Shown here piece by piece: positions 51,641-62,257 of a stretch of DNA of 64,000 bases (position 1 is its first letter; every line of letters starts with the position of its first letter). The stretch spans positions 434,001 through 498,000 of the forward strand of contig NZ_FTOA01000002.1 of NCBI RefSeq assembly GCF_900156605.1. Direction: 5' to 3'. The stretch comes from Insolitispirillum peregrinum (GTDB taxonomy: Bacteria > Pseudomonadota > Alphaproteobacteria > Rhodospirillales > Rhodospirillaceae). Position numbers and translations under genes: made by a program. The notes beneath the pieces are model-generated. The model saw nothing but the letters and a program-made list of their open reading frames with translations, searched no databases and had not been told where the DNA came from.

Positions 51641-52594
51641 ATGACGATCAAGCTGAAATGCCTGTCGCATACGCCGTTGCGCGGGCTGAATGATCCCGGT
51701 GCGGATGTTGTCCGGGACGTGGACGCCGTGCTGGCACAGAGCCGGGCCGAAGTCGAAGCCTTTGATCCCGAGCTGATCATCATCTTCGCCCCCGACCATT
51801 ACAACGGCCTGTTCTATGACCTGATGCCGCCGTTCGTGATTGCCACGGCGGCGGAGTCGGTGGGCGATTACCAGACGATGACCGGTTCGCTGTCGGTGCC
51901 AGCCGGGACGGCGCTGGAACTGGCGCGCTTCATTCTGGCCGACGATATCGATATTGCCCTGTCGCACCGCTTGCAGGTCGATCATGGCTGTACCCAGACG
52001 CTGGAAGAACTGACCGGCAGCCTCAGCCGCTATCCGGTGATTCCGATCATCATCAATTCGGTGGCTCCGCCCTTTTGCCCCTACCGCCGCATTCGCAAGC
52101 TGGGTGATGCCGTCGGACGTTTCGCCGCCGGTCTGAACAAGCGGGTGCTGATTCTGGGCACCGGTGGCCTGTCGCACGAGCCTCCGGTACCGCTGTTGCA
52201 CGGAGCACCGGACGAGATCGCCAGTTTCCTGATTGCCGGGCGCAATCCGACGCCGGAATTCCGTGCCGCCCGTCAGGCGCGCACCATTGCGGCGGGCAAG
52301 ATCTACGGCACGCAGGAGTGCCCGCTGACCCCGCTGAATCCTGACTGGGATCAGGCGTTCATCGACCTGCTGGTCAACGCCGATCTGGCGCAGGTTGACC
52401 AGTTTGACATCGAGGAAATCTCGCGCGAGGCCGGACGGTCAACGCACGAAATCCGCACCTGGGTTGCCGCCTTTGCCGCTCTGGCCGCTGCCGGACCCTA
52501 TCGCGCCCGTCAGGACTATTACCGCCCGATTTCGGAATGGATTGCCGGGTACGGCGTGCTGAGTGCCGAGCCACGGGCAACGGCTGCCGAGTAA
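51641..52594 (+). CDS. mhpB: 2,3-dihydroxyphenylpropionate 1,2-dioxygenase
   Basis: The 317-residue type II extradiol dioxygenase matches MhpB along its length: CLSHTPLRG, FDPELIIIFAPDHYNGLFYD, LQVDHGCTQTLEEL, NKRVLILGTGGLSHEPPVPL, STHEIRTWVAAFAALAAAGP and YYRPISEWIAGYG. The two active-site His are in QVDHG and GGLSHE. It cleaves the catechol ring meta to the hydroxyls with Fe(II) and O2. AGGA lies seven bases before the ATG. It is the first gene of the aromatic-degradation operon. Confidence 0.93.
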   Translation: MTIKLKCLSHTPLRGLNDPGADVVRDVDAVLAQSRAEVEAFDPELIIIFAPDHYNGLFYDLMPPFVIATAAESVGDYQTMTGSLSVPAGTALELARFILADDIDIALSHRLQVDHGCTQTLEELTGSLSRYPVIPIIINSVAPPFCPYRRIRKLGDAVGRFAAGLNKRVLILGTGGLSHEPPVPLLHGAPDEIASFLIAGRNPTPEFRAARQARTIAAGKIYGTQECPLTPLNPDWDQAFIDLLVNADLAQVDQFDIEEISREAGRSTHEIRTWVAAFAALAAAGPYRARQDYYRPISEWIAGYGVLSAEPRATAAE

Positions 52595-52633
52595 CCCGTC
52601 CCGAGCGCCTGTTTTCAAGGAAATGCAGACATC

Positions 52634-53833
52634 ATGACCCACATTGCTTCTACCACCCTTGTCCCCACCGAAGCCGAACTGGTCGAACGCGCCCGTGCCA
52701 TGATCCCGTGGCTGCGCGAACGGGCCGATCAGACCGAAAAGGACCGGATGGTCCCGGCGGAAACGATCGCCGCGTTTCAGGAGGCGGGCTTTTTCAAGAT
52801 CCTCCAGCCCCGCCGCTGGGGCGGCTATGAAATGCACCCCAACGTGCTGAACCGCGTGCTGATGGAACTGGGACGGGGCTGCCCGTCCAGCGCCTGGAAC
52901 GTGATGGTGCTGGGGGTCCACCCGTTCGAAGTCGGCCTGCTCGACCCGCAGAGCGGCGACGAGCTGTGGGGCGATGATCCGTCGCTGCTGGTGTCGTCGT
53001 CCTACGCGCCATTCGGCTCGGTGACGGCGGTGGAGGGCGGCTATCTGCTGAATGGCCAGTGGCTGACCTCCAGCGGTTGCGACCATGCACAGGGCGGGGC
53101 CTTTGTCGGGGCCCGGCTGTTCGACAAGGATGGCAAGCTGATCGATTACAAGGCCTTTTGGGTCGAAGCGAAAGACTTCACCATCGAAGACGACTGGCAT
53201 GTGGTCGGGCTGGCCGGGACCGGCAGCAAAAAGCTGATCCTGAAGACGGTGTTCGTGCCGGAACACCGGACCCACAGCATCATTGCCTACGGCGAGGCCA
53301 GCCACGGCCACCTGCCGTCGCTGTACAAGATGCCGTTCCTGTACGTGTTCTATGCGGCGGTGTCGTCGGTGATTGTCGGCATGGCCCGCGGGATGGAAGA
53401 CCTCTACATCGAGCACATGAAGCCGCGCACCAACATTTCGCAGGCGGTCGGGGCGGCAACGCAGAACCCGTTCGTCAAGGGGCGGCTGGGAGAGGCCGAG
53501 GCAAAGATCACCGCCGCCGCCGCCCGCGTCCTGCTGAACACCGACGAGGCGTGGAGCTTTGTCACGCGCGGCGAACTGGTGCCGCTGGATGTGCGGGTGC
53601 GTCATTTCGCCACCAACATGTTCACCGGTGGCGAGTGTTTCGAGGCCGCCCACATGATCTTCAAAAAGACCGCCACCCGCGGGGTATGGCTCAACAATCC
53701 GATGCAGCGCCAGATGCGCGACATTCTGGTCGGCGCCAATCACATCACCCAGAACCAGGATGACATCGGGGACCAGTTGGGGGCCTTCCTGCTGGGGACG
53801 CCGCTGCCGCCGGGCAACCAGTTCGGCACCTGA
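52634..53833 (+). CDS. flavin-dependent aromatic monooxygenase, oxygenase component (HsaA-like)
   Basis: The 399-residue protein has the acyl-CoA-dehydrogenase fold of two-component hydroxylases such as HsaA and HpaH-type C2: GFFKILQPRRWGGYEMHPNV, GRGCPSSAWNVMVLGVHPFE, SSYAPFGSVTAVEGGYLLNG, LTSSGCDHAQGGAFVGARL and FTGGECFEAAHMIFKKTATR. It uses reduced flavin from a reductase to hydroxylate a phenol ortho to its OH. Its place between mhpB and a flavin reductase gene suggests that it makes the catechol substrate of MhpB, a task done in E. coli by the unrelated MhpA. AAGGAA precedes the start. Confidence 0.88.
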   Translation: MTHIASTTLVPTEAELVERARAMIPWLRERADQTEKDRMVPAETIAAFQEAGFFKILQPRRWGGYEMHPNVLNRVLMELGRGCPSSAWNVMVLGVHPFEVGLLDPQSGDELWGDDPSLLVSSSYAPFGSVTAVEGGYLLNGQWLTSSGCDHAQGGAFVGARLFDKDGKLIDYKAFWVEAKDFTIEDDWHVVGLAGTGSKKLILKTVFVPEHRTHSIIAYGEASHGHLPSLYKMPFLYVFYAAVSSVIVGMARGMEDLYIEHMKPRTNISQAVGAATQNPFVKGRLGEAEAKITAAAARVLLNTDEAWSFVTRGELVPLDVRVRHFATNMFTGGECFEAAHMIFKKTATRGVWLNNPMQRQMRDILVGANHITQNQDDIGDQLGAFLLGTPLPPGNQFGT

Positions 53834-53876
53834 GTCCTCCGCCGCTCCCCTTTCCGCATTTCCCAAAGGATGGGCC

Positions 53877-54428
53877 ATGAACAGCCAGATCAACCAGCTT
53901 CTGGAATGGAGTCCGAACGACCGTCTGGCCTCGCTGCCGACGGTCAGCGCGCAGGACCACAAATACGGCATGCGGCATTTTGCCGTTGGTGTCTCGATCA
54001 TCACCACCCGCGACGGCGACCAGCGCACTGGCCTGACCGCCACCGCCGTCTGTTCGGTGACGGCCGAACCGCCCCGGCTGGTGGTGTTTGTCAACAAGGC
54101 GGTGGCGGCCGATCAGGGCATCCTGTCCAGCGGGGCGCTGTGCGTCAACGTGCTGGCTGCCGAACAGGAACAGGTGGCCAAGGTGTTCGCCGGCATGGTT
54201 GAGGGTGTCCATGGCGAGGAGCGTTTCCAGCACGGCCAGTGGAGCAGCCTTGCCACCGGCGCGCCGACCCTGGACGGGGCGCTGGCCAATTTCGATTGCC
54301 GGGTGGTGAAGGTGTTCGATGAAAGCACCCACCACGCCTTTCTGTGCGAGGTGCTGGCCACCCGCGAACGCACCGATGGCGAGGCGCTGATTTACCTCAA
54401 CGGAGCGTTCCGAACGATCGCTCAATAA
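53877..54428 (+). CDS. flavin reductase component of the two-component monooxygenase (HsaB-like)
   Basis: The 183-residue protein has the flavin-reductase-like split-barrel pattern: MRHFAVGVSIITTRDGDQRT followed by GLTATAVCSVTAEPPRLVVF, then SSGALCVNVLAAEQEQVAKV and the C-terminal ALIYLNGAFRTI. It would reduce FMN or FAD with NAD(P)H and hand it to the oxygenase encoded immediately upstream. AAAGGA lies six bases before the ATG at 53877; the open frame upstream overlaps the oxygenase gene and is not used. The pairing and spacing (43 bases) support a dedicated two-component system. Confidence 0.88.
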   Translation: MNSQINQLLEWSPNDRLASLPTVSAQDHKYGMRHFAVGVSIITTRDGDQRTGLTATAVCSVTAEPPRLVVFVNKAVAADQGILSSGALCVNVLAAEQEQVAKVFAGMVEGVHGEERFQHGQWSSLATGAPTLDGALANFDCRVVKVFDESTHHAFLCEVLATRERTDGEALIYLNGAFRTIAQ

Positions 54429-54466
54429 CGCCGTCCATAAAAAACACATCGACTGGGGAAACATCC

Positions 54467-55618
54467 ATGCACATTTCTTTTCTCGGGAAGGGCGTTCTGC
54501 CCGGCCTGACCGCGCTGGCGTTGCTGGCCGGACTGTCACCGGCGCAGGCCGACATTACCGTTGGCGTGATGGCGTCGCTGACCGGTCCGGCGGCGGCGCT
54601 GGGCGCTGAAACCCGCAAGGCGGTGGCGCTGTTCCCGACCGAGGTGAACGGCGAGAAGGTTCGCTTTGTGGTGATGGACGACGCCACCGACCCGACCAAC
54701 GCCGTTAAAAACGTCCGCAAGCTGATCAGCGAAGACAAGGTGGATGCCCTGTTGGGGCCGAACCTGATCAGTACGGCGGTGGCGATGGCCGACGTTGCCA
54801 ACGACGAAGCGGTGCCGATGGTGTCGGTGGCCCCGCTGGATGTCGAGGGCGACAAGCGCCGTTTCATTTTCCGCAGCGAGCCGAGTGCTGACCTGATGGT
54901 ACAGCGGCTGGTGTGGGACATGGAAACGCGCGGCATCCACAAGGTGGCCTTTATCGGCTTTGCCGATTCATGGGGCGAGCTGCTGCTGAAGGCCCTGACC
55001 AAAGCAGGCAAGGACAAGATCGAGATTGTTGCGACCGAACGCTATGGGCGGGCCGACCCCAGCGTGCAAGCCCAGGTGTTGAAGGTGGTCAGCAGCAAGC
55101 CCGACGCGGTGTTCATCGGCGCGTCGGGCACCCCTGCCGCCATGCCGCAGATCACTCTGCGCGAGCGTGGCTACAAAGGACTGATTTATCAGTCGCACGG
55201 CGTGACCAGCAAAGACTTCCTGCGTGTTGGCGGTAAGGCGGTCGAAGGCGCGGTGGTGCCGGTCGGGCCGGTGCTGGTGGCGGAACAGTTGCCCGCCAGC
55301 CATCCGACCAAGGCGACCAGCGAGGCGTTCGTCAAGGCGTTCGAGCAGCAGAACGGCACCGACAGCCGCTCGACCTTTGCCGGGGCATCGTGGGATGCCT
55401 GGCTGCTGTTGCAGGAAGGGCTGAAGGGGGCTTTGGCGCAGAAAGCCAAACCGGGGACGGTCGAGTTCAGAACGGCTGTTCGTGACCAGATCGAAAAGAC
55501 CCGGTTGGTGGGCAGCAACGGCGTTTACACCCTCTCGGCCACCGACCATGCGGGCTATGACCCCGAAGCGATCGTGCTGGTTACGGTCAACAACGGTCAG
55601 TGGAGTCTGCTGCAATGA
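54467..55618 (+). CDS. branched-chain-type ABC transporter substrate-binding protein
   Basis: The 383-residue periplasmic binding protein has a signal peptide (ending SPAQA-DITVG) and the Leu/Ile/Val-binding family layout: ITVGVMASLTGPAAALGAET, VVMDDATDPTNAVKNVRKLI, VDALLGPNLISTAVAMADVA and KVAFIGFADSWGELLLKALT. Related proteins next to aromatic operons bind aromatic acids, so it probably captures the pathway's substrate. GGGGAA lies six bases before the ATG. The stop overlaps the mhpD start as ATGA, and the permease and ATPase genes lie further down the same operon. Confidence 0.88.
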   Translation: MHISFLGKGVLPGLTALALLAGLSPAQADITVGVMASLTGPAAALGAETRKAVALFPTEVNGEKVRFVVMDDATDPTNAVKNVRKLISEDKVDALLGPNLISTAVAMADVANDEAVPMVSVAPLDVEGDKRRFIFRSEPSADLMVQRLVWDMETRGIHKVAFIGFADSWGELLLKALTKAGKDKIEIVATERYGRADPSVQAQVLKVVSSKPDAVFIGASGTPAAMPQITLRERGYKGLIYQSHGVTSKDFLRVGGKAVEGAVVPVGPVLVAEQLPASHPTKATSEAFVKAFEQQNGTDSRSTFAGASWDAWLLLQEGLKGALAQKAKPGTVEFRTAVRDQIEKTRLVGSNGVYTLSATDHAGYDPEAIVLVTVNNGQWSLLQ

Positions 55619-56448
55619 GTGACATCCTGACCGCTTCGCTGACCCCGACGCAAGCCGCTGCCGCACTGGCGCAGGCCGGACAGACAGGTCATCCGGTTGC
55701 GCCGTTGCGCGACCGGATGGCTGACCTCTCTGCCTCTGCCGCCTATGCCATTCAGGAGATCAACACCCGCGCCGCGTTGGCGGTCGGGCGGCGGCTGGTC
55801 GGGCGGAAAATCGGCCTGACCTCGCTGGCGGTGCAGGCCCAGTTGGGGGTGGATCAACCGGACTTCGGGATGCTGTTTGCCGACATGGCGGTCGGTGACG
55901 GCGAAATGATCCCGGCGGGTCGCCTGATCCAGCCGAAGGTCGAAGCCGAGGTGGCGCTGGTGATCGGGCGCGACCTGACCCGCGAGCGCCATACCTACCT
56001 CGACTTGATCGCCGCCACCGACTGCCTGCTGCCTGCCATCGAGGTGGTGGATAGCCGGATTGCCGGATGGAACATCCGCTTTTTCGACACGGTGGCAGAC
56101 AATGCCTCCAGCGGTCTGTTCGTGCTGGGCAGCCAGCCCCGGCTGCTGCGCGAGGTCGATCTGGCGGGCTGCCGGATGGAAATGCGCCACAGCGGCACCG
56201 GCCCGTCACCGGCTGAGGCGGCGGCAGGGGTGGCGGTGGTGTCCCGTGGCTCGGGGCGGGCCTGTCTGGGCAATCCGCTGAACGCCGCCGTGTGGCTGGC
56301 CGACACCATGGTGCGCTGTGGTCGGCCCCTGTTGGCCGGGGATGTGATCCTCAGCGGTGCCCTGGGGCCGATGGTCAGCGTCGAGGGCAGTGCCTGCTTC
56401 GAAGCCGAGATCAGCGGCCTAGGCAGCGTCTGCGCCCTGTTCGCCTGA
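55615..56448 (+). CDS. mhpD: 2-keto-4-pentenoate hydratase
   Basis: The 277-residue protein belongs to the fumarylacetoacetate-hydrolase-like hydratases: [78 protein letters not shown] and [14 protein letters not shown]. It adds water to 2-hydroxypenta-2,4-dienoate to give 4-hydroxy-2-oxovalerate, using a divalent metal. The ATG overlaps the stop of the binding-protein gene, which indicates translational coupling. MhpC, whose product it uses, is encoded at the far end of the operon. Confidence 0.9.
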   Translation: MSDILTASLTPTQAAAALAQAGQTGHPVAPLRDRMADLSASAAYAIQEINTRAALAVGRRLVGRKIGLTSLAVQAQLGVDQPDFGMLFADMAVGDGEMIPAGRLIQPKVEAEVALVIGRDLTRERHTYLDLIAATDCLLPAIEVVDSRIAGWNIRFFDTVADNASSGLFVLGSQPRLLREVDLAGCRMEMRHSGTGPSPAEAAAGVAVVSRGSGRACLGNPLNAAVWLADTMVRCGRPLLAGDVILSGALGPMVSVEGSACFEAEISGLGSVCALFA

Positions 56449-56482
56449 GCCTTCCCCCTCTTTTCACGACAGAGACAGGTTG

Positions 56483-57373
56483 ATGACAAGCAACAAGATC
56501 AAGTGTGCCCTGATCGGGCCGGGCAATATCGGGACCGACCTGCTGGCTAAACTCCAGCGTAGTCCGTTGTTGGAACCGGTGTGGATGGTCGGGATTGACC
56601 CGTCTTCCGACGGGCTGGCCAAGGCGCGGGCGATGGGCCTGAAGACCACCGCCGAGGGGGTGGACGGCCTGCTGCCGCATGTGCAGGCTGACGGCATCCG
56701 TATCGCCTTTGATGCCACCTCGGCCTATGTCCACGCCGAAAACAGCCGCAAGCTGACGGCGTTGGGGGTGATGATGATCGACCTGACCCCGGCGGCGATC
56801 GGGCCGTTCTGTGTGCCGCCGGTGAACCTGCGCGAGCATCTGGGACGGGGTGAAATGAACGTCAACATGGTGACCTGTGGCGGACAGGCGACGATCCCGA
56901 TGATCGCCGCCATCTCCCGGGTTCAGCCGGTGGCCTATGGCGAGATCGTGGCGGCGATCAGCTCGCGCAGTGCCGGACCGGGCACCCGCCGGAACATTGA
57001 CGAGTTTACCCGCACCACTGCCCGCGCCATCGAGGAGGTCGGCGGGGCGCGCAAGGGTAAGGCGATCATCATCATCAATCCGGCCGAACCGCCGCTGATC
57101 ATGCGCGACACGGTTCATTGCCTGACCGAAACGGCCCCCGACCGCGAGGCAATCACCGCCTCGGTGCAGCAGATGGTGGCCGAGGTGCAGACCTACGTTC
57201 CCGGCTATCGACTGGTCAACGGGCCGGTGTTCGACGGCAACCGGGTGTCGCTGTTCCTCGAAGTCGAAGGACTGGGGGACTACCTGCCGAAATACGCCGG
57301 CAATCTCGACATCATGACCGCCGCCGCCGCCCGCACCGCCGAGCTGTTCGCCGCGCAGGTTGCCTGCGTGTGA
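56483..57373 (+). CDS. mhpF: acetaldehyde dehydrogenase (acetylating)
   Basis: The 296-residue protein has the NAD-binding [18 protein letters not shown] at the N-terminus, the nucleophile Cys132 in [13 protein letters not shown] (the position known for DmpF), and the [20 protein letters not shown] and [17 protein letters not shown] segments. It oxidises acetaldehyde to acetyl-CoA and is expected to form a channelling complex with MhpE, encoded 47 bases downstream. I used the ATG at 56483; a TTG lies directly in front. Confidence 0.93.
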   Translation: MTSNKIKCALIGPGNIGTDLLAKLQRSPLLEPVWMVGIDPSSDGLAKARAMGLKTTAEGVDGLLPHVQADGIRIAFDATSAYVHAENSRKLTALGVMMIDLTPAAIGPFCVPPVNLREHLGRGEMNVNMVTCGGQATIPMIAAISRVQPVAYGEIVAAISSRSAGPGTRRNIDEFTRTTARAIEEVGGARKGKAIIIINPAEPPLIMRDTVHCLTETAPDREAITASVQQMVAEVQTYVPGYRLVNGPVFDGNRVSLFLEVEGLGDYLPKYAGNLDIMTAAAARTAELFAAQVACV

Positions 57374-57420
57374 AACCGCTCTGGTTACAACAGCAAGAAC
57401 ATTCGACGGGAGAACGACCC

Positions 57421-58482
57421 ATGAGCACCCTGCGCGGAAGCAAAATCACCCTCCACGACATGACCCTGCGCGACGGCATGCACCCCAAGCGCCACCAGAT
57501 GAGTCTGGAGCAGATGGCCGACATTGCCTGTGGTCTCGATCAGGCGGGAGTGCCGCTGATCGAAGTCACCCATGGTGATGGTCTGGGCGGATCGTCGGTC
57601 AACTACGGCTTTCCGGCCCACAGCGACGAAGACTATCTGAAAACGGTGATCCCCCGCATGACCCGGGCCAAGGTGTCGGCACTGCTGCTGCCGGGGATCG
57701 GGACGGTGGACCATCTGCAAATGGCCCACGAGCTGGGCGTTCACACCATCCGGGTTGCCACCCATTGCACCGAAGCCGATGTGTCGGAGCAGCACATCAG
57801 CATGGCTCGCCGTCTGGAGATGGATACCGTCGGCTTTCTGATGATGGCCCACATGGCCAGCCCGGAAAAGCTGGTGGAGCAGGCCCTGCTGATGGAAGGC
57901 TATGGGGCCAACTGCGTCTATGTCACCGACTCGGCGGGCTACATGCTGCCCGAGGATGTCACCGCCCGCCTGACGGCGGTGCGGGCGGCGCTGAAGCCGG
58001 AGACCGAACTGGGTTTCCACGGCCATCACAATCTGGCGATGGGGGTGGCCAACTCGATTGCCGCCATCCGGGCCGGGGCAACCCGGATTGATGCCGCCGC
58101 CGCCGGTCTGGGCGCCGGGGCCGGGAATACCCCGATGGAGGTGCTGGTGGCGGTCTGTGACCGGATGGGCATCGTCACCGGCGTTGATACCTTTGCCATC
58201 TGCGATGTGGCCGAAGACCGGGTGGTGCCGATCATGGACCATCCGATCCGCATTGACCGCGATTCCCTGACTCTGGGCTATGCCGGGGTGTACTCGTCGT
58301 TCCTGCTGTTCGCCAAGCGGGCCGAACAGAAGTACGGCGTTCCGGCGCGGGAAATTCTGGTCGAACTGGGACGGCGCGGGATGGTCGGCGGTCAGGAAGA
58401 CATGATCGAAGACACCGCCCTGACCCTTGCCCGCCAGCGTGAGGCCCGCCAGTGCGAAGCCCGGCAGGGCGCGGTCGCCTGA
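57421..58482 (+). CDS. mhpE: 4-hydroxy-2-oxovalerate aldolase
   Basis: The 353-residue TIM-barrel aldolase of the HMG-CoA-lyase/DmpG type has [17 protein letters not shown] at the N-terminus, [15 protein letters not shown], and the metal-ligand segment [20 protein letters not shown], with [11 protein letters not shown] and a C-terminal communication domain. It splits 4-hydroxy-2-oxovalerate into pyruvate and acetaldehyde, the latter passed to MhpF. GGGAGAA lies seven bases before the ATG at 57421. The C-terminus is extended by an Arg/Glu/Ala tail ([15 protein letters not shown]). Confidence 0.93.
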   Translation: MSTLRGSKITLHDMTLRDGMHPKRHQMSLEQMADIACGLDQAGVPLIEVTHGDGLGGSSVNYGFPAHSDEDYLKTVIPRMTRAKVSALLLPGIGTVDHLQMAHELGVHTIRVATHCTEADVSEQHISMARRLEMDTVGFLMMAHMASPEKLVEQALLMEGYGANCVYVTDSAGYMLPEDVTARLTAVRAALKPETELGFHGHHNLAMGVANSIAAIRAGATRIDAAAAGLGAGAGNTPMEVLVAVCDRMGIVTGVDTFAICDVAEDRVVPIMDHPIRIDRDSLTLGYAGVYSSFLLFAKRAEQKYGVPAREILVELGRRGMVGGQEDMIEDTALTLARQREARQCEARQGAVA

Positions 58483-58552
58483 AGGCGATCGGTGAAACAC
58501 AGGCCGGGGGCGACAGGCTTCCGGCCTCGCAGGTGTTGGCAGGAGGCCCGCA

Positions 58553-59590
58553 ATGGACCCGAGTATCATGCTGTTCCTGGCACAGGACGGCATCACCAAC
58601 GGGGCGATTTACACCATTCTGGCGCTGGCGCTGGTGATGGTGTTTGCCGTGACCCGGATCATTTTCATTCCCCAGGGTGAATTCCTCGCCTGGGGGGCGT
58701 TGAGCATGGCTACCGTCGAGGCCGGGCATGTTCCCGGCACCCTGTGGGTGTTGCTGCTGGCGGGCGGACTGGTGTTCGTGCTGGACTTGTGGAGCCAGCG
58801 CCAGCGGCGCGACCGGCGGGCCTTGCTGCGGTCGGCAGGATGGAATGTCGCCTACCCGCTGGTGCTGGCCGGGCTGCTGTCGCTGTTGCCACTGGCGGCG
58901 TTGCCGCAGGCGGTGCAGGCCCTGCTGGTGATGCTGGTGGTGGTGCCGCTGGGGCCGATGCTGTACCGGCTGGCCTTTCAGCCGCTGGCCGAAGCATCGG
59001 TGCTGGTGCTGCTGATCGTTGCCGTATCGATTCATTTCCTGCTGGTCGGGGTGGGCCTGTTGATCTTCGGGCCGGAAGGATCACGCACCCAGCCGTTCAG
59101 TGAGGCGCAACTGGAGCTGGGCAGCCTGCTGGTCGGTGGTCATACGCTGGTGGTGATGGCCGCTTCGCTGCTGCTGATCGGTGGATTGTACCTGTTCTTT
59201 GGCCGCTCGTTGTATGGCAAGGCCCTGCGCGCGACGGCGGTCAATCGCAATGGCGCCCGCCTGATGGGCATTTCTCCGGCGCTGGCTGGGCGGTTGACCT
59301 TTCTGCTGGCGGCGCTGATCGGGGTGATGGCCGGGCTGATGTTCGCCCCGTTGTCCACCGTTTATTACGATAGCGGTTTTCTGGTCGGCCTGAAGGGCTT
59401 TGTGGCGGCGATCATTGGCGGTCTGGGCAGCTATCCGCTCGCGGCTGGCGGGGCGTTGCTGGTTGGTCTGCTGGAATCCTTTTCCTCGTTCTGGGCCAGC
59501 GCCTTCAAGGATGTGCTGGTGTTTACCCTGATCCTGCCGGTGCTGATGGCCCGGTCGATCCTTTCTCATGGTGTGGAGGACGATGAATGA
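58553..59590 (+). CDS. branched-chain-type ABC transporter permease (LivH-like)
   Basis: The 345-residue protein is polytopic with the LivH pattern: DGITNGAIYTILALALVMVF at the start, FIPQGEFLAWGALSMATVEA, GKALRATAVNRNGARLMGIS and DSGFLVGLKGFVAAIIGGLG near the end. Compared with LivH of about 300 residues it has an insert (about 75-110) with a charged WSQRQRRDRRALL loop. It should form one half of the inner-membrane channel. AGGAGG lies six bases before the ATG. The stop overlaps the next start as ATGA. Confidence 0.88.
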   Translation: MDPSIMLFLAQDGITNGAIYTILALALVMVFAVTRIIFIPQGEFLAWGALSMATVEAGHVPGTLWVLLLAGGLVFVLDLWSQRQRRDRRALLRSAGWNVAYPLVLAGLLSLLPLAALPQAVQALLVMLVVVPLGPMLYRLAFQPLAEASVLVLLIVAVSIHFLLVGVGLLIFGPEGSRTQPFSEAQLELGSLLVGGHTLVVMAASLLLIGGLYLFFGRSLYGKALRATAVNRNGARLMGISPALAGRLTFLLAALIGVMAGLMFAPLSTVYYDSGFLVGLKGFVAAIIGGLGSYPLAAGGALLVGLLESFSSFWASAFKDVLVFTLILPVLMARSILSHGVEDDE

Positions 59591-61446
59591 GTGGCGCGCC
59601 GGTATCATCAACCTCCTCTCGTCCTGCCGGGCGTGGGGTGAGCTGGGGGCTGTTGCGTCCGCAGACCCTGCTGGTGCTGTTCCTGCTGGCCGTGCTGCTG
59701 GCACCGCTGGTGCTGTCGGACTTCACCGTCACCCTGCTGAACTATGTCGGCCTGTCGGCGCTGGTGGCTCTGGGGCTGGTGCTGCTGACCGGGATTGGCG
59801 GGCTGACCTCGTTCGGGCAGGCGGCATTTGTCGGGCTGGGGGCCTATACCACGGCGGTGCTGACCGCCGGGACCGACCTGCCACCCGCGCTGGCGATGCT
59901 GGCCGGATCGCCGTGGCTGGCCCTGCTGGTTGGCCTGCTGCTGACCTCGGTGGTGGCGATTGTCCTTGGCTCGGTGACCTTGCGGCTGTCGGGGCATTAC
60001 CTGCCGCTGGGAACGATGGCGTGGGGAATCAGCCTGTATTTCCTGTTCGGTACCACCGAGATGCTGGGGGGCCATTCCGGCCTGTCCGGCATTCCGCCGC
60101 TGGAGCTGTTCGGCTTTCCGCTGACCGAGTCCCGCCACTATTACTATGTGGTGTGGCTGGTGGTGCTGGTGGCGGTCCTGACCTCGCGCAACCTGCTGGA
60201 TTCCCGCGAAGGCCGGGCCATCCGTGCCCTGAAGGGCGGGCGGGTGATGGCCGAGGCGATGGGCATCGACACCGGGCGGGCGCGGATGATCATCTTTGTG
60301 ATTGCCGCCCTGCATGCCTGCACCGCTGGCTGGCTGTACGCTCACCTGCAACGCTTCGTCAATCCGACGCCGTTCGGCCTGCATATCGGCATTGAATATC
60401 TGTTCATGGCGGTGGTCGGCGGGGCCGGGCACGTCTGGGGGGCCTTGCTGGGGGCGGGAGTCATTACCCTGCTGAAACAATGGTTGCAGGACATCCTGCC
60501 GCGCCTGTTCGGCAGTGCGGGCAATTACGAAGTAATCGTCTTTGGCCTGCTGATGGTGCTGATGCTGCAACGGGCGCGCGATGGCCTGTGGCCGCTGCTG
60601 GCCCGGCTGGTGCCGGTGCGGCAGGAGGTCAAGGTGATTGACCCGCAGGCCGCCCCGCTGCCGCGCAAGGACCAGCCACCGCATGGCGAGGTGATCTTGC
60701 AGGCGCGTGAGGTGACCCGTCGCTTTGGCGGGCTGGTCGCCAACAACGCGATGAGTCTGGAGGTGCGGGCCGGGGAAATCCTCGCCCTGATCGGCCCCAA
60801 CGGAGCCGGGAAAAGCACCATGTTCAACCAGTTGTCGGGGGTCGATACCCCGACCTCGGGCGAGATCCTGTTCCGTGGGCGGGCGATTGCCGGTCTGGGG
60901 GCGCGGCGGATTGCGGCGCTGGGCATGAGCCGGACCTTTCAGCACGTCAAGGTGCTGTCACGGATGAGCGTGCTGGAGAACGTGGCGCTGGGCGCTCATC
61001 GGCGCGGCCAGCGCGGTGTCCTGTCCGCCGCCTGGCGTCTGGAGCGGGCGGAGGAAGCCCGTCTGCTGCGCGATGCCGCCGCTCAGGTCGAGCGGGTCGG
61101 TCTGGGCGAGGTGATGCATGACGAGGCGGGCAGTCTGGCTCTGGGGCAGCAGCGGTTGCTGGAAATCGCCCGCGCCCTGTGTTCGGACCCCTGCCTGTTG
61201 CTGCTCGACGAGCCTGCCGCCGGCTTGCGGCTGAAGGAAAAACAGGCGCTGGCCGCCTTGCTGACCCGTCTGCGGGCCGAAGGCATGGCGGTGTTGCTGG
61301 TCGAACATGACATGGACTTCGTGATGGGTCTGGTGGATCGGGTGGTGGTGATGGAATTCGGCCAGAAAATCGCCGAAGGCCTGCCAGAAGACATCCAGAG
61401 CAATCCGGCGGTCCTTGAAGCCTATCTGGGAGGCGTTGAGGCATGA
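59587..61446 (+). CDS. LivM-LivG fusion: ABC permease joined to ATPase
   Basis: The 619-residue protein has a LivM-like membrane domain in residues about 20-330 ([60 protein letters not shown]) and, after a linker, a LivG-type ATPase with Walker [15 protein letters not shown] near 400, signature [16 protein letters not shown] near 516 and Walker [12 protein letters not shown] near 535. LivM and LivG are usually separate, so this is a fusion of adjacent components. It starts at the ATGA overlapping the LivH-like gene and ends in ATGA with the LivF-like gene. Confidence 0.88.
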   Translation: MSGAPVSSTSSRPAGRGVSWGLLRPQTLLVLFLLAVLLAPLVLSDFTVTLLNYVGLSALVALGLVLLTGIGGLTSFGQAAFVGLGAYTTAVLTAGTDLPPALAMLAGSPWLALLVGLLLTSVVAIVLGSVTLRLSGHYLPLGTMAWGISLYFLFGTTEMLGGHSGLSGIPPLELFGFPLTESRHYYYVVWLVVLVAVLTSRNLLDSREGRAIRALKGGRVMAEAMGIDTGRARMIIFVIAALHACTAGWLYAHLQRFVNPTPFGLHIGIEYLFMAVVGGAGHVWGALLGAGVITLLKQWLQDILPRLFGSAGNYEVIVFGLLMVLMLQRARDGLWPLLARLVPVRQEVKVIDPQAAPLPRKDQPPHGEVILQAREVTRRFGGLVANNAMSLEVRAGEILALIGPNGAGKSTMFNQLSGVDTPTSGEILFRGRAIAGLGARRIAALGMSRTFQHVKVLSRMSVLENVALGAHRRGQRGVLSAAWRLERAEEARLLRDAAAQVERVGLGEVMHDEAGSLALGQQRLLEIARALCSDPCLLLLDEPAAGLRLKEKQALAALLTRLRAEGMAVLLVEHDMDFVMGLVDRVVVMEFGQKIAEGLPEDIQSNPAVLEAYLGGVEA

Positions 61447-62201
61447 CTATCCCCACTCCGGTTTTACAGGTTGAAGATCTGGCGGTGTGTTATGGCAAGG
61501 TCGAGGCGGTCAGCGGCGTTTCCCTGACCGTCCCCCCGGCCAGCATCGTGACGGTGATCGGTCCCAACGGGGCGGGCAAGACCACCACCCTGTCGGCGCT
61601 GATGGGGCTGTTGCCGGTGCGGGCCGGAACGATCCGGGTCGATGGTCAGCCGGTGGGCACGCCCGAGGTCAGCCAGATGGTTGATCACGGTATCGCGCTG
61701 GTACCGGAATCGCGTGAACTGTTCGGCTCGATGAGCATCGAGGACAATCTGGTGCTGGGGGCCTTTCACCGCCACCGGCAGGGCGCCCGTGACAGCCGCC
61801 AGACGATGGAGCAGGTCTATGACCTGTTCCCCCGTCTGCGCGAGCGGCGCACGCAGGCGGCAGGCACCCTGTCCGGCGGCGAGCGCCAGATGCTGGCGGT
61901 TGGGCGGGCGCTGATGGCCAAGCCGCGTTTGCTGATGCTCGACGAGCCAAGCCTTGGTCTGGCGCCGCTGATCGTCCGCGACATTTTCCGCATCCTTGTT
62001 GATCTGCGGCAGGCCGGGATTGCCATTCTGCTGGTGGAACAAAACGCCCGTGCGGCCTTGCAGGTCGCCGACCATGGCTATGTGCTGGAAAACGGCACAG
62101 TGCGGATGGATGGCCCGGCGGAAACCCTGCGCCATGATCCCAGAGTGATCGAAAGCTACCTCGGCCTGAACAGCAAGCACCAGCAGATGCTCGCCAGTTG
62201 A
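61443..62201 (+). CDS. branched-chain-type ABC transporter ATPase (LivF-like)
   Basis: The 252-residue ATPase has Walker [21 protein letters not shown], the LivF-type PESRELFGSMSIEDNLVLGA, signature TLSGGERQMLAVGRALMAKP and Walker B LMLDEPSLGLAPLIV. It powers import together with the fused LivMG protein. Its ATG overlaps the upstream stop. The gap to mhpC is 56 bases, so the transporter genes interrupt but do not leave the catabolic operon. Confidence 0.9.
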   Translation: MTIPTPVLQVEDLAVCYGKVEAVSGVSLTVPPASIVTVIGPNGAGKTTTLSALMGLLPVRAGTIRVDGQPVGTPEVSQMVDHGIALVPESRELFGSMSIEDNLVLGAFHRHRQGARDSRQTMEQVYDLFPRLRERRTQAAGTLSGGERQMLAVGRALMAKPRLLMLDEPSLGLAPLIVRDIFRILVDLRQAGIAILLVEQNARAALQVADHGYVLENGTVRMDGPAETLRHDPRVIESYLGLNSKHQQMLAS

Positions 62202-62257
62202 GGGCGGGCACCTCGACCGTAGACCTGCCCCATGATTGATGAAAAGGACGTTTCCTG

